64,000 nt of DNA from Lachnoclostridium edouardi (GTDB taxonomy: Bacteria > Bacillota > Clostridia > Lachnospirales > Lachnospiraceae). A program made the translations under genes and the position numbers. The stretch covers positions 577,006 through 641,005 of the forward strand of contig NZ_OESQ01000001.1 of NCBI RefSeq assembly GCF_900240245.1. Reading direction: 5' to 3'. Positions 17,994 through 27,300 of this stretch are shown here, one piece after another. The notes under the pieces were generated by a model. That model worked only from the letters and a program-made list of their open reading frames with translations, ran no database searches and was not told where the DNA came from. The stretch's first letter is position 1; each line of letters opens with the position of its first letter.

Positions 17994-18746
17994 TTATTTT
18001 TTTCTGGAATAGGGCATAGAAACATATTGGAAAATACGAATCAGCCCGTTCATACACAGACTTAAAATTATAATTACTAAAACGCTGGCAAATACTCTAT
18101 CTAACATATATCCGTTTTTTACCCTTAATAAGTAATATCCAAGTCCCTCCTGAGATCCAATCCATTCCCCTACTACGGCGCCGCTGATACTGTATGTGGC
18201 CGCCACCTTCAGACCTGATATTAGGGAAGGCACAGCTGCCGGCAGTTTTACTAAACTGTAAATTCCAAAGGTTCCGGCTCCATATGAACGTAACAGATAT
18301 ACATATTCTTTATCTAACTGCTCCATCCCATCTGAAAAGCTGACTACAATAGGAAAAAAGCACATTAAAACTACCGTAAGTATTTTAGGCGTCATGCCAA
18401 AGCCCAGGTAAATAATCAAAATAGGCGCCAGCACAATCATAGGAACTGTCTGGGTTACTACTAACAGCGGATAAACGCTTCTTTTTACTGCCGGAAAACG
18501 ATCCATAGCAATTCCTATTCCTATAGCCAGCACAAAGGCGATTCCTATTCCGGCTAAGGCCTCTAATACTGTAACTACAGCATGGCCGGCCAGCACGGCG
18601 GCCTCTGTTTTTAAGGCCTCCAATACCTCTACAGGGGAGGGCAGCACATATAGGGGAATATGGTAAATTCTTACCGCCCCTTCCCAAACAGCCAGCAAAA
18701 CCGCCATAAGCAGCACAGGCGCCGCCTGTTTTTTATATTCTTTCAT
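17994..18746 (-). CDS. thiX: Thiamine-precursor ABC transporter permease (ThiX-like)
   Basis: A 250-residue permease of the SsuC/TauC/ThiX type with about six membrane segments; the EAA-like loop is LRSYGAGTFGIYSLVKLPAAVPSLISG (residues about 155-180). The ATG at 18746 has AAGGAG 6 bases upstream; a GTG five codons earlier overlaps that site. It is the first gene downstream of a TPP riboswitch and terminator, so expression should drop when thiamine diphosphate is abundant. Confidence 0.9.
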   Translation of the reverse strand: MKEYKKQAAPVLLMAVLLAVWEGAVRIYHIPLYVLPSPVEVLEALKTEAAVLAGHAVVTVLEALAGIGIAFVLAIGIGIAMDRFPAVKRSVYPLLVVTQTVPMIVLAPILIIYLGFGMTPKILTVVLMCFFPIVVSFSDGMEQLDKEYVYLLRSYGAGTFGIYSLVKLPAAVPSLISGLKVAATYSISGAVVGEWIGSQEGLGYYLLRVKNGYMLDRVFASVLVIIILSLCMNGLIRIFQYVSMPYSRKK

Positions 18747-18822
18747 TTTATCTCCTTTCACTTAACCTGAGGGGACTTTTTACTTTATGGAAAATCCTAT
18801 GAAAGTTTCTTATAAACAAGAA

Positions 18823-18871
18823 AGAAGTTCGCAAGCGAACTTCTCGCGCCAAGCGCGGACGCGTAAGCGTC
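18823..18871. repeat. Three abutting perfect palindromes in the thiXYZ leader
   Basis: Directly adjacent are AGAAGTTCGC-AA-GCGAACTTCT (18823-18844), CGCGC-CAA-GCGCG (18845-18857) and GACGC-GTAA-GCGTC (18858-18871). They are far more GC-rich than the surroundings. The set looks like a REP/BIME-type extragenic element; dispersal in the genome cannot be tested from one window. Confidence 0.6.
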
Positions 18872-18953
18872 ATATTTCCTCTTCGCCCTTGTGCGCATCC
18901 CGCCCGGAGGGCTTTTTTGTGCTATAGGAAATTTGTCGAAATTTCCTATAGCA
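18872..18953. repeat. GC-rich hairpin with T6 tail and a perfect 15-bp inverted repeat
   Basis: 18872-18917 ends in GCCCGGAGGGCTTTTTT, a plus-strand terminator-like hairpin. It is followed by TGCTATAGGAAATTT (18920-18934), loop GTCG, and its exact complement (18939-18953). With the three palindromes this makes a compact 130-base structured block between riboswitch and gene. Confidence 0.6.
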
Positions 18954-18954
18954 T

Positions 18955-18982
18955 AAAAAAACTCTGCACAGGAGCAGAGTTT
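18955..18982 (-). terminator. Expression-platform terminator of the TPP riboswitch
   Basis: On the minus strand AAACTCTGC pairs with GCAGAGTTT around a 6-base loop, followed by T7. It lies directly after the aptamer, so termination is expected when TPP is bound. Confidence 0.85.
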
Positions 18983-18996
18983 ACGTTTTTTTCGCT

Positions 18997-19085
18997 ATGT
19001 CCCTACGTTGGCATTATCCAAATCAGGTCCTGGGTCGAAATTTATTTCCTCTCAGCCTGTAATCAAGCTCCCCTTTTTACGTTTA
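18997..19085 (-). promoter_or_regulatory. TPP (THI-box) riboswitch
   Basis: On the minus strand the conserved blocks appear in order: GGGGAGC, GGCTGAGAGGA, GACCCAGGACCTGATTT, GGATAATGCCAACGTAGGGA. These are the hallmark CTGAGA and ACCTGA/GGATAATGCC elements of the TPP aptamer. It precedes a terminator and the thiXYZ-type operon. Confidence 0.96.
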
Positions 19086-19232
19086 AGATTGTAGCATATA
19101 TGTTTTTTTTTGTAAAGTCCAGAGGCTTCATATATAGTGTTTCACCTTTATACTAAGATTTTTCTGTAAGCTTTTGTGCTGTCAAGGCAGTTTTTCTATG
19201 TTTTTCAGGAAATTATTCTCAGACATTTTACA

Positions 19233-19262
19233 GTATAAATCTTTCAAAATTAGCCCATCATT
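19233..19262 (+). promoter_or_regulatory. Candidate forespore (sigma-F/G type) promoter of sigG
   Basis: GTATA (19233-19237), an 18-base spacer, then CATCATT (19256-19262) resemble the -35 (GNATR) and -10 (CATNNTA) of forespore sigma factors. Nothing like a sigma-A promoter is seen in the 60 bases before sigG. Confidence 0.5.
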
Positions 19263-19297
19263 CCTTTATAAGAAAATGAATGTTGCGGAGGTAGAAC

Positions 19298-20074
19298 ATG
19301 TCTGGATATAAAGTAGAAATCTGCGGAGTCAACACTTCTAAGCTGCCTCTTCTCAGCAATGAGGAAAAGGAAAAACTTTTTAAAAGGATTCTGGAAGGGG
19401 ATACAGAGGCCAGAGAACAGTATATAAAAGGAAATTTAAGATTGGTGCTCAGTGTAATTCAAAGATTTTCCAGCAGCAATGAAAACGTAGATGATCTGTT
19501 TCAAATCGGCTGTATCGGCCTGATTAAAGCTATTGACAACTTTGACATTACACAAAATGTCCGGTTTTCCACTTACGCAGTTCCAATGATTTTAGGTGAA
19601 GTACGCAGATACCTGCGGGATAACAATTCTATCCGCGTCAGCCGCTCTCTCAGAGATACTGCATATAAAGCCATTTATGCCAGAGAAGGTCTGATGAAAA
19701 AGAATTTAAAGGAGCCTACTATTATGGAAATCGCCAGCGAGGTAGGTATGAGCAAAGAGGAGATCACCTACGCCCTGGACGCTATACAAAGCCCTGTCAG
19801 CCTTTATGAGCCGGTTTACACTGACGGAGGCGATCCACTTTACGTTATGGACCAGATCAGCGATAAAAAGAATTTAGAGGAAAACTGGGTGGAAGATATT
19901 TCTTTAAGTGAGGCTATGAAACGGCTTCCTGAACGGGAACGCCATATTATAGACATGAGATTTTTTGAGGGAAAAACTCAGACTGAGGTGGCGGAAGAAA
20001 TTCACATCAGCCAGGCTCAGGTCAGCAGGCTGGAAAAAAATGCGTTAAAAGCTATGAGAAATTATCTTAGCTGA
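19298..20074 (+). CDS. sigG: RNA polymerase sporulation sigma factor sigma-G
   Basis: A 258-residue sigma-70-type factor with regions 1.2, 2, 3 and 4. It opens with the sigma-G-specific MSGYKVEICGVNTSKLPLLS, where the NTSKLP stretch is diagnostic. Region 2 contains LFQIGCIGLIKAIDNFD and FSTYAVPMILGEVRRYLRDN; region 4 is LPERERHIIDMRFFEGKTQ followed by the helix-turn-helix ISQAQVSRLEKNAL. It directs late forespore gene expression. GGAGG precedes the ATG by 7 bases. It converges on sigE; usually spoIIGA, sigE and sigG lie in one direction. Confidence 0.97.
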   Translation: MSGYKVEICGVNTSKLPLLSNEEKEKLFKRILEGDTEAREQYIKGNLRLVLSVIQRFSSSNENVDDLFQIGCIGLIKAIDNFDITQNVRFSTYAVPMILGEVRRYLRDNNSIRVSRSLRDTAYKAIYAREGLMKKNLKEPTIMEIASEVGMSKEEITYALDAIQSPVSLYEPVYTDGGDPLYVMDQISDKKNLEENWVEDISLSEAMKRLPERERHIIDMRFFEGKTQTEVAEEIHISQAQVSRLEKNALKAMRNYLS

Positions 20075-20111
20075 TCTGAAAATATAAGAACAAAAAAATT
20101 TTTCGTATTTT

Positions 20112-20143
20112 CTGCCAGTAGCTTTCGTCTACTGGCAGTTTTA
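20112..20143. terminator. Bidirectional terminator between sigG and sigE
   Basis: CTGCCAGTAG and CTACTGGCAG form a perfect 10-base-pair stem with a 7-base loop, T-rich after it on the plus strand and preceded by A-rich DNA for the opposite direction. Confidence 0.85.
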
Positions 20144-20169
20144 TATGGTTTTCAAATATTAATATTATC

Positions 20170-20910
20170 TTATTCAAATCTGACAATTTCTTTTTTCAGT
20201 CTGCTCATAATCTTTTTCTCCAGCCTGGAAATATAGGACTGGGAGATTCCCAGCAAATCTGCCACTTCTTTTTGCGTCATTTCACAGCCGTCCTCATTTG
20301 TCAGGCCAAACCGTAATTCTACAATTTTTCTTTCTCTTGGATTTAATCTGCTGATAGCGGCATTCAGAAGATTTTTTTCAATCTCGTTTTCCAGATCTTT
20401 ATAAATTACGTCCTCGTCAGTGCCTAAAATATCTGAAAGAAGCAGTTCGTTTCCATCCCAGTCTACATTTAAAGGCTCGTCTATAGACACTTCCATTTTG
20501 GTTTTATTATTTCTTCTTAAATACATGAGAATTTCATTTTCAATACACCTGGAAGCATATGTAGCCAGCTTAATATTCTTTTCCGGATTAAATGTATTAA
20601 TCGCTTTAATTAAACCGATTGTGCCAATAGAAATTAAGTCCTCCACCCCAACGCTGGTGTTATCGAATTTTTTTGCTATGTACACTACCAGCCTTAGATT
20701 ATGCTCGATCAGGGAGGATTTCGCTTCCTTATCCTCCTCTGTTCCCAGCTTAGCGATCATTATGGCCTCCGCCTCGCTTTCTAAAGGCGGCGGCAGAATA
20801 TCAGCTCCCCCAATGTAGTGAATTTCTCCCTGTTTTTGCAGAAGCATAGTTTTAAAGCTGGGAATCGCTTTAAATTGAAACTGATTTGGCACTGAAACTT
20901 TTATTATCAT
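20170..20910 (-). CDS. sigE: RNA polymerase sporulation sigma factor sigma-E
   Basis: A 246-residue mother-cell sigma factor. It begins with a pro-like N-terminal stretch followed by [12 protein letters not shown] (residues about 32-43), typical of sigma-E. Region 2 is [19 protein letters not shown] and [20 protein letters not shown]; region 4 is [15 protein letters not shown] with helix-turn-helix [16 protein letters not shown]. It is made as an inactive precursor cut by SpoIIGA, the gene just upstream. The start codon overlaps the spoIIGA stop (ATGA), so the two are translationally coupled. Confidence 0.97.
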   Translation of the reverse strand: MIIKVSVPNQFQFKAIPSFKTMLLQKQGEIHYIGGADILPPPLESEAEAIMIAKLGTEEDKEAKSSLIEHNLRLVVYIAKKFDNTSVGVEDLISIGTIGLIKAINTFNPEKNIKLATYASRCIENEILMYLRRNNKTKMEVSIDEPLNVDWDGNELLLSDILGTDEDVIYKDLENEIEKNLLNAAISRLNPRERKIVELRFGLTNEDGCEMTQKEVADLLGISQSYISRLEKKIMSRLKKEIVRFE

Positions 20911-21767
20911 AGCAGATTTCCTCCTTGTTCTTTTCCTTCCTGTAAATCTTCATTTAACAGCATCTGATAGCTTCCATCCGGGGATAAAGGCTCTGTGGCA
21001 ATAGCAATTAAAGGCTTCTCTACCCGCGTTACCGCCCCGTCCCTTTCTATGTCCATAAAATCCATAAAAATTCCCGGAAGAATTCCCCCCTTTGTGCCTA
21101 CGGCCTGAAAAGGAATATAAATGACTGAGGAAACCTTTCCGCATATCATTTTTCCCGCTTCTCCTGTCAGCACATGAACTGGCCGCCTTGTCACCGGCTC
21201 CCGCAGGTGATTGCCTGTGTCTAAAAGTGCGGTCACTGTAATTTCTTTTCCTTCATGGTGCAGAATTACATGGTAATAATGATTTCTCTCCCGCCGGGTT
21301 TCCCCCAGCAAAAGCATTAAGTACTTTACGGCAAAATACGCTCCTAATGCAAAAAATAACCAGGGTACTGCAGAAATAGCATGGGAAAAGTTCCCTGATA
21401 CTAGTTCTCCCAGATAATACCCTGCATTAATCTGCGTATCCAGAGCATAAAAAATGCCGCACAGGGCTGCCGCCGTCAGGTTCATGGCCCCTACAGCCTT
21501 CAGTATTCTGATCAATCCCTTTAGTGAAAATGCAATCTGTATCATCAGTCCGCTGACGCACATCATAGTAAACAGCCGCTCCGCCCACCAGGGCACTACA
21601 GGCCACAGGCTGATTGCGCAGGCCCACACCGAACCTGCAGCCGCTGCCGCCGTAATTTTCAGCTTAGTGCTATTTAAATTCATGACCTTTCTCATTATGA
21701 AGAGAATCAGGAAGTCCATCAGAAAATTTATGAAAAACAGAACATCTATGTACACATAAGCAGTCAC
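20907..21767 (-). CDS. spoIIGA: Sigma-E processing peptidase SpoIIGA
   Basis: About 286 residues: five membrane segments in the first 155 residues, then a soluble aspartic-protease domain with the active-site motif [12 protein letters not shown] (Asp near residue 183). It sits in the septum and cleaves pro-sigma-E in the mother cell. I choose the GTG at 21767, giving [18 protein letters not shown], which matches the conserved N-terminus; AGGAGG lies 14 bases upstream, rather far. Upstream ATGs are excluded because they lie inside or before the promoter at 21801-21833. Confidence 0.9.
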   Translation of the reverse strand: MTAYVYIDVLFFINFLMDFLILFIMRKVMNLNSTKLKITAAAAAGSVWACAISLWPVVPWWAERLFTMMCVSGLMIQIAFSLKGLIRILKAVGAMNLTAAALCGIFYALDTQINAGYYLGELVSGNFSHAISAVPWLFFALGAYFAVKYLMLLLGETRRERNHYYHVILHHEGKEITVTALLDTGNHLREPVTRRPVHVLTGEAGKMICGKVSSVIYIPFQAVGTKGGILPGIFMDFMDIERDGAVTRVEKPLIAIATEPLSPDGSYQMLLNEDLQEGKEQGGNLL

Positions 21768-21800
21768 GTGTTTTTTTCTCACCTCCTGTTCACATCCCAT

Positions 21801-21833
21801 ATTATATCCGGACATGGCTTCAGATTTTGTCAA
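21801..21833 (-). promoter_or_regulatory. spoIIGA: spoIIG-type promoter with 21-base spacer
   Basis: Minus strand: perfect TTGACA (21833-21828) and TATAAT (21806-21801), 21 bases apart. The B. subtilis spoIIG promoter is known for a 22-base spacer and Spo0A-dependent activation. TTTGTCAAAC on the plus strand at the -35 resembles a 0A box with one or two mismatches. Confidence 0.7.
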
Positions 21834-21888
21834 ACCAGGGGGGCATATTCCATTTTTTCATCGGAATAATCTGCCATAAAACGACACA

Positions 21889-21926
21889 AAAAAGGACTAT
21901 CAGTTTTCTACCGATAGTCCTTTAAT
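21889..21926 (-). terminator. Terminator of the RND efflux operon
   Basis: AAAGGACTATC and GATAGTCCTTT pair over 11 bases, with a run of T on the minus strand. It lies 16 bases after the second TolC-like gene. Confidence 0.9.
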
Positions 21927-21941
21927 AAAATTTCTATTTTC

Positions 21942-23159
21942 TCACTCTACGCTTGTAAATCCCTGTACTGCCCACTCGTAGTCGTTGACAGCCTGAAGCA
22001 GCTCCATTTCCGCAGTTTCCGCGGCAGCTTTTTTAGTCAGGAAGGAAAGCTCTTCTTCCTGGTACTCTGCTTTGGAAATCCAGCCGGACTGATAATTTAC
22101 ATCTGCGCTGTTTTTCTTGATTACAGCGCTTTCATATCCAGCCCTGGCGGCGTCCGCAGCTGTTTGCTTTTCCTCTACTGCGTGATACAGCTCCTCCATT
22201 TTTATTTTCAGCTGCTGCTCTCCCTGCTCCACTACAGCTAAATGATTGTTGATTTCTGTTGTATTTTTGCTGAAGCTTTCAGATCTTTGGCTGATTAAGG
22301 TTCTGTTGTTTCCAATGGCTTTTTCAGTATCTGTTCCCAGATTCATGGCTGTGATCCTGTCTGCCTCCGGCCCTGATACCATCTGTATTTCCGGATCTGC
22401 ATCTGCAGGCCATCCCACTGTAAGACACAAGCTGCTTTTTAAGGTTTTCAGGCTGGCGTCCATAGATAAAAGGGAGGACTGAGCGGAAAGCAGATTTGTA
22501 TAAGCTGCGTCGGCCTCTGTCTGGGCAGCTGTACCTGCAGCCACCTGAGCCTGGGCAATGGCATACTCTGTTTCATAAAGCTCTGTCTGCTTCGCCTGAA
22601 CGTCTCTCTGCAGCTTTAAGGTATTATATGTAATCATAGTCGTCTGAGCTGCAGATAACAGCTGGCGTTCCTGAACGCGGATTGATTTGGAGGCCTTAGG
22701 CTTATCGTAATCTTCCACTATATCAATGTATCTGTTTTTTGCAGCTCTGAGAGCTTCCTCCTGAGCAGCATAGTATGCATACTGCTCTGTATCATTTTCA
22801 TCTTCCGCCAGATCCTTTTCTTTTTCCATACGCCGCTTCTGGCTTTCTAACTCCTGCTGGATTACAGCTGCATCCAGCTTGTTATCTGTCAAATCCTGCC
22901 ATGTTTTCTGTATGTCTGTATTATATAAATGGATTCTGTCAGCCAACTCGTCATATTCTAACACATTGTCCTGCAGCTTTGCCAGCGTGGCCTCATCATA
23001 TTCTTTCTCAGTTCCTTCTGTTGTGGTAACGGCCTCCTCTGAGTCCGGGCCCAGGCGCTGCTCCTTTGCCAGGGCCGGAAAGGCGGCGGCTATCTGCATA
23101 AAGGCTGTCAGACCTGCTGCAGCCGCATATGCCGCGTAAGGGAATTTTCTTTTTTTCAT
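21942..23159 (-). CDS. TolC-family protein, second copy
   Basis: A 405-residue secreted protein: signal peptide ending near AFPALAKEQ (residue 32), then long alpha-helical, coiled-coil-rich sequence with the internal two-fold repeat typical of the TolC/OEP family (paired segments around residues 190-260 and 340-400). It is the paralogue of the preceding gene; both end with an NDYEWAVQGF / ESYEWAVNGL motif. TolC proteins form outer-membrane tunnels, yet this genome appears monoderm; a periplasmic-like or wall-space adaptor role is likely, but unproven. It lies 15 bases after the first copy, in the operon with the adaptor and the RND pump. Confidence 0.82.
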   Translation of the reverse strand: MKKRKFPYAAYAAAAGLTAFMQIAAAFPALAKEQRLGPDSEEAVTTTEGTEKEYDEATLAKLQDNVLEYDELADRIHLYNTDIQKTWQDLTDNKLDAAVIQQELESQKRRMEKEKDLAEDENDTEQYAYYAAQEEALRAAKNRYIDIVEDYDKPKASKSIRVQERQLLSAAQTTMITYNTLKLQRDVQAKQTELYETEYAIAQAQVAAGTAAQTEADAAYTNLLSAQSSLLSMDASLKTLKSSLCLTVGWPADADPEIQMVSGPEADRITAMNLGTDTEKAIGNNRTLISQRSESFSKNTTEINNHLAVVEQGEQQLKIKMEELYHAVEEKQTAADAARAGYESAVIKKNSADVNYQSGWISKAEYQEEELSFLTKKAAAETAEMELLQAVNDYEWAVQGFTSVE

Positions 23160-23174
23160 AGCCTTTTCCTCCCT

Positions 23175-24332
23175 TTATGAACCTGCATCCGCCAGTCCGT
23201 TTACTGCCCACTCATAGGACTCTGTTGCCTCAAACAAATCTATTGCCGTGGTTTTCACAGCAATCTGTTTGCTTAATAAGGTGTACTGCTGCTGCTCATA
23301 TTCCATAGCTGTGATCATACCTGCCTGGTTTTTGGCGTCTGCAAGAGCCATGTTTTTCGTTTCCAGGGCCTCTGCCGCCACAGCCTGCTCCCAGGCAATT
23401 TTGGCTGAAAGCACATTCTGGTAAGCAGTCTGAAGGGAAACGCCGATCTGCTGCTCATTTTCCCGGATAGTATTCTGCAAAGTCTCCTTTGTAGAAGCAG
23501 CCTCTGCGTTTTCCAGCTTTCTTTTATTGATCAGCAAAGTATAATTGTTTTCCAAAGCCTTTGCCTTATCTGCAGCTGGGTCCATGGCTGCAATTTTCTC
23601 CAGATCCGGCTGAGGAATATCCCCGATTTCCGGATTATCTGTACTTTTCCACCCCAGCATAACATTAAGCTTCTGTCTCATGCTGGTAATAGAGCTTTCT
23701 GTGCTCTCTAATGACTGACGGGCATTTAAAAGACTTTCCTCTGCGTTCAGCACATCCATCTCAGTCCCTGTTCCCGCTGCCTTTTGAGCCTCGGCCAAAC
23801 GGTATGTATTTTCCAAAACCTTTAAATTAGCCTCCTGAAGCTCCTGGTTGATTAAATCAGTTTTGTAGGAAATCATGTTAGATTGGGCCACTACAACCAG
23901 ATTATCTCTGGCCTGCTCATACTGAAGCCACATTACCTGACTGTCCTCCACATTATCGTCCGCTGTTTCCCTAAGGCTTTCCGCCTGAGTCTCTATAGAC
24001 AGATCGCTGATCATAGAGCTGGCGTCATCATCTCCAGACATATTGTTGTACAGCTCATCTGCCAGATCTCTGTAGCTTCGCGCCACATCATCCTTGGTAG
24101 TGCCGTAATCCTTTTTAAATTGTTCATAGTCCAATTTATTATTCTGGACTGTTACATTATATTCCTCAATTAAATCTGCCAGCTCACTGTATTCTATTGT
24201 ATCATCCTGCAGCCTTGCCCATTCCTCCTCTGTTCTGGCAAAATGGGGAGTGGCAGCCAGAGCCTGCATAGGCGCTGCAGCTGTTAAAACAGCTGCTGTA
24301 AGCGCCGGTAAGGCCTGTTTCCAGTGATTCAT
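23175..24332 (-). CDS. TolC-family protein, first copy
   Basis: About 385 residues: signal peptide with cleavage near MQALAATPHF (residue 25), followed by predominantly helical, coiled-coil sequence with the OEP-type repeat (RLAEAQKAAGTGTEMDVLNAEESLL near residue 190). The true start is the ATG at 24332 with GGAGG 7 bases upstream; ten codons more are in frame but overlap the RND gene. It is the second gene after the adaptor and pump, 16 bases from the pump stop. In diderms the product would be the exit duct; here the anchoring is unclear because no outer membrane is expected. Confidence 0.82.
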   Translation of the reverse strand: MNHWKQALPALTAAVLTAAAPMQALAATPHFARTEEEWARLQDDTIEYSELADLIEEYNVTVQNNKLDYEQFKKDYGTTKDDVARSYRDLADELYNNMSGDDDASSMISDLSIETQAESLRETADDNVEDSQVMWLQYEQARDNLVVVAQSNMISYKTDLINQELQEANLKVLENTYRLAEAQKAAGTGTEMDVLNAEESLLNARQSLESTESSITSMRQKLNVMLGWKSTDNPEIGDIPQPDLEKIAAMDPAADKAKALENNYTLLINKRKLENAEAASTKETLQNTIRENEQQIGVSLQTAYQNVLSAKIAWEQAVAAEALETKNMALADAKNQAGMITAMEYEQQQYTLLSKQIAVKTTAIDLFEATESYEWAVNGLADAGS

Positions 24333-24348
24333 TCTGTTGCCTCCTTTA

Positions 24349-27300
24349 TTAATCCAGGTCATATTCTTCCTGTTTCTTAGGTTTTCTGTTTACAAGACTA
24401 TAATATACCGGCAGCATCAATAAAGCAAGAATTGTAGAAGCCAAAAGACCGCCAATATTTACCAAGGCCAGGCCCTGAGTCATGCTTCCGCTGCTTCCAA
24501 ATGCTAAAGCCATAGGAACCATGGATACAATAGTCGTCAAGGTAGTCATAAGAATTGGCCTTAAACGAGTGGCTCCCGCCTCAATTAAAGCAGTTTCCAT
24601 ATCCATTTCAGCCCTGTACTGATTTACTGTATCTACATAAAGAATACCGTTATTTACTACTGTACCAATAAGCATCAGGAATCCCAACAAAGAGGTCATA
24701 CTGATTTTACTGTCTGCCAGCCACAAAAGTAAAACAGATCCCACTAAACTGAAAGGTATAGTGGTCATAACCATAATTGAGAATTTAGGAGACTCAAACT
24801 GTGCCGCCATAACTACGAATATTAAAAATACAGCAATACCAATGGCCTGGAAAAGAGCTGCAAACTCTTCTGCCTGAGACTGATCTCTGGAGTTTCTGGC
24901 TGTAGTTACATTATAAGGCAGATTAGGATTTACAACCTCCTGGGTCAACACTGTTCTGGTGTCAGAAGTCGCCTCCTTTGTGTACTCTCCTTCAATAGTG
25001 ACTCTGTATTCCTTGTCATTTCTTGTAATTGTGGACGGGCTGTCCTCATATTTTACCTCCGCCACGTCTGTTAACGCTACAGAGCCTCCGTTTCCTGTAG
25101 GCAGAATAATATTTTTTACCTGGTCAATAGAATCATATTTTCCATCTGCATATTCTACACGCACGTCAATGTCATTGCCGTCTACCTCTAAGCTGGTGGC
25201 CTCTATTCCGCTTAACATCTGGTTGACAGCAGAACCAATTTCAGAAGCAGTCAGCCCGTTGGCCTTTGCCTTTATAGCGTCTACTTCAATTTTTACAATA
25301 GGAGCGCCGTTTTCCAAACTGGAGTGAACTTTTGTCAGCTCTGGTCTTTCCTCTAACTTATCTACTAAATCAGCAGAAACCTCTTTTAAAGTATCATAAT
25401 CTGTACTTTGCAGCAGCACCTCGTAAGACTGAAAACTGCTGGACATCATACTCATAGAGGAGCCAGCCTCCACTGTAATACTGCAGTTTTCAATATCAGA
25501 CAGCTCACTTCTCCACTGGTTTGCCACTTCATCTGTGGACATTTTTCTGTTATCCTTTAAATATGCGTTAACAGTTGCAGAGGAGCCTCCTCTGGCGCCG
25601 CTGCTTCCTGCATAAGCCATATAAGAATCTAAATCCTCATGTACAGAAATTACAGCCTCCACCTGTTTTAAAACCTCATCCACATGTTCTGTTTTAAGGC
25701 CTGGTCTTGTTTCTATAGAAATATTAATTTGTCCCTGGTCGTCAGAGGCCATTAATTCTGTGCCCAGCTGTTTAGAAAGTATAAACGATCCCACCAAAAG
25801 CAGTATAGATGTTATCATAACTGTTTTCTTTTTAGGCAGAATCACCTTCATAATATTTCTGTAAGCATTCTGCATATTGCGGACAGGACGGTACATAGGC
25901 GCCCTTTCATTTTCCTTAGGCCTGTAAAGCATATAGCACAAAGGCACTACCGCCACTGCGGCTAACAGGGAGGCCGCCATACAGAACACAATGGTAAATC
26001 CTAACGGTTTAAACATCTGTCCTGTCATGCCTTCCAAAAACGCCAGAGGCAGGAATACAACGCAGGTTGTCAATGTAGAGCCTAATACAGAATCAGCCAC
26101 AACATTAGTTCCCTCTAAAGCTGCCTTGGCATAGTCTAAAAATCCGATTTTCTCTGTTGTACGGAAACAGCTTTCCAGAACTACAATGGAGTTATCTACC
26201 ATCATACCAACGCCTAATGTAAGGGCGCTCATAGTAATAACGTTCAGGGAAAATCCCATTCTGTTCATTAAAATCAAAGCTACTAAAATTGATACAGGAA
26301 TAGAGCTTCCTACAATTAAAGAGGCCTTTAAATCTCCAAAGAACAGCCACAAAATTGCCATGGAAATTACAATGGCCATAATTAAAGTCTGAAAAACGTC
26401 TTTTAAAGAACTGATAATGTCATCGCTGGTATCGCTGGCAATAACAATATTTAAATCAGCATCTTCAGCCGTTAAGGTGTTAATAGTTTCTTTTACTGCT
26501 GAGGATACATCCATGGCGGAAGCGCTTTGCTGCTTGCTGATAGATACTGACGTAGTATTCTGTCCGTTGTATCTGGAAAGACTGGCTGCTTCCTCTGTAG
26601 TTGTATATATGGAAGCTACGTCCTGAAGATATACAATATTATTGCCGCCTTTTGTAGTTGTAAGAGGAATGGTTTTTAAGCTTTCCTCTGTAGCTGCCTT
26701 TAAGCTGGTGGTAACAGACAGCTCCTGTTTTCCCACCGAAGTATCTCCTGCAGGATACGCCACGTCCGCAGCCGCAATGTCGTTTGCTATGGAAGACATA
26801 GTCACGCCGTACTGTGACATTTTCTCCGGTATCATTTCTACTTTTATGTACTCTCCCTGTCCGCCTCTTGTATTTACCTCGGCTACAGAAGAAATTTTTT
26901 CCAGCTCAGGCACTACTGTATTTTCTACATAATCGTAAATATCGCTTTCCCCTTCTTTTGTAATAGAAAGAGACATAACGGTTGAGGAGTTCATATCCAT
27001 TTCCATTACTGTAGGGGTTTCTACGTCATCTGGAAGTTTTCTGTCCAGGCTGTCAATTTTCTTTTTCAGATCATCATAAGCCTCATCCATATCTGTGCCA
27101 TATTCATATTCCAGCATAACGACAGAAGAACCGTCGCTGGAATTAGAAGAAATAGACTTTAATCCGCTTAATGTGCTGACAGAATCTTCTATTTCTTTTG
27201 TAACTAACTCGCACACATCCTCCGGGTTGGCCCCTGAATAGCTGGCCATTACAACCATCATAGGGAAGTTCATTTCAGACATCAGCTCTAAAGTAGAGGC

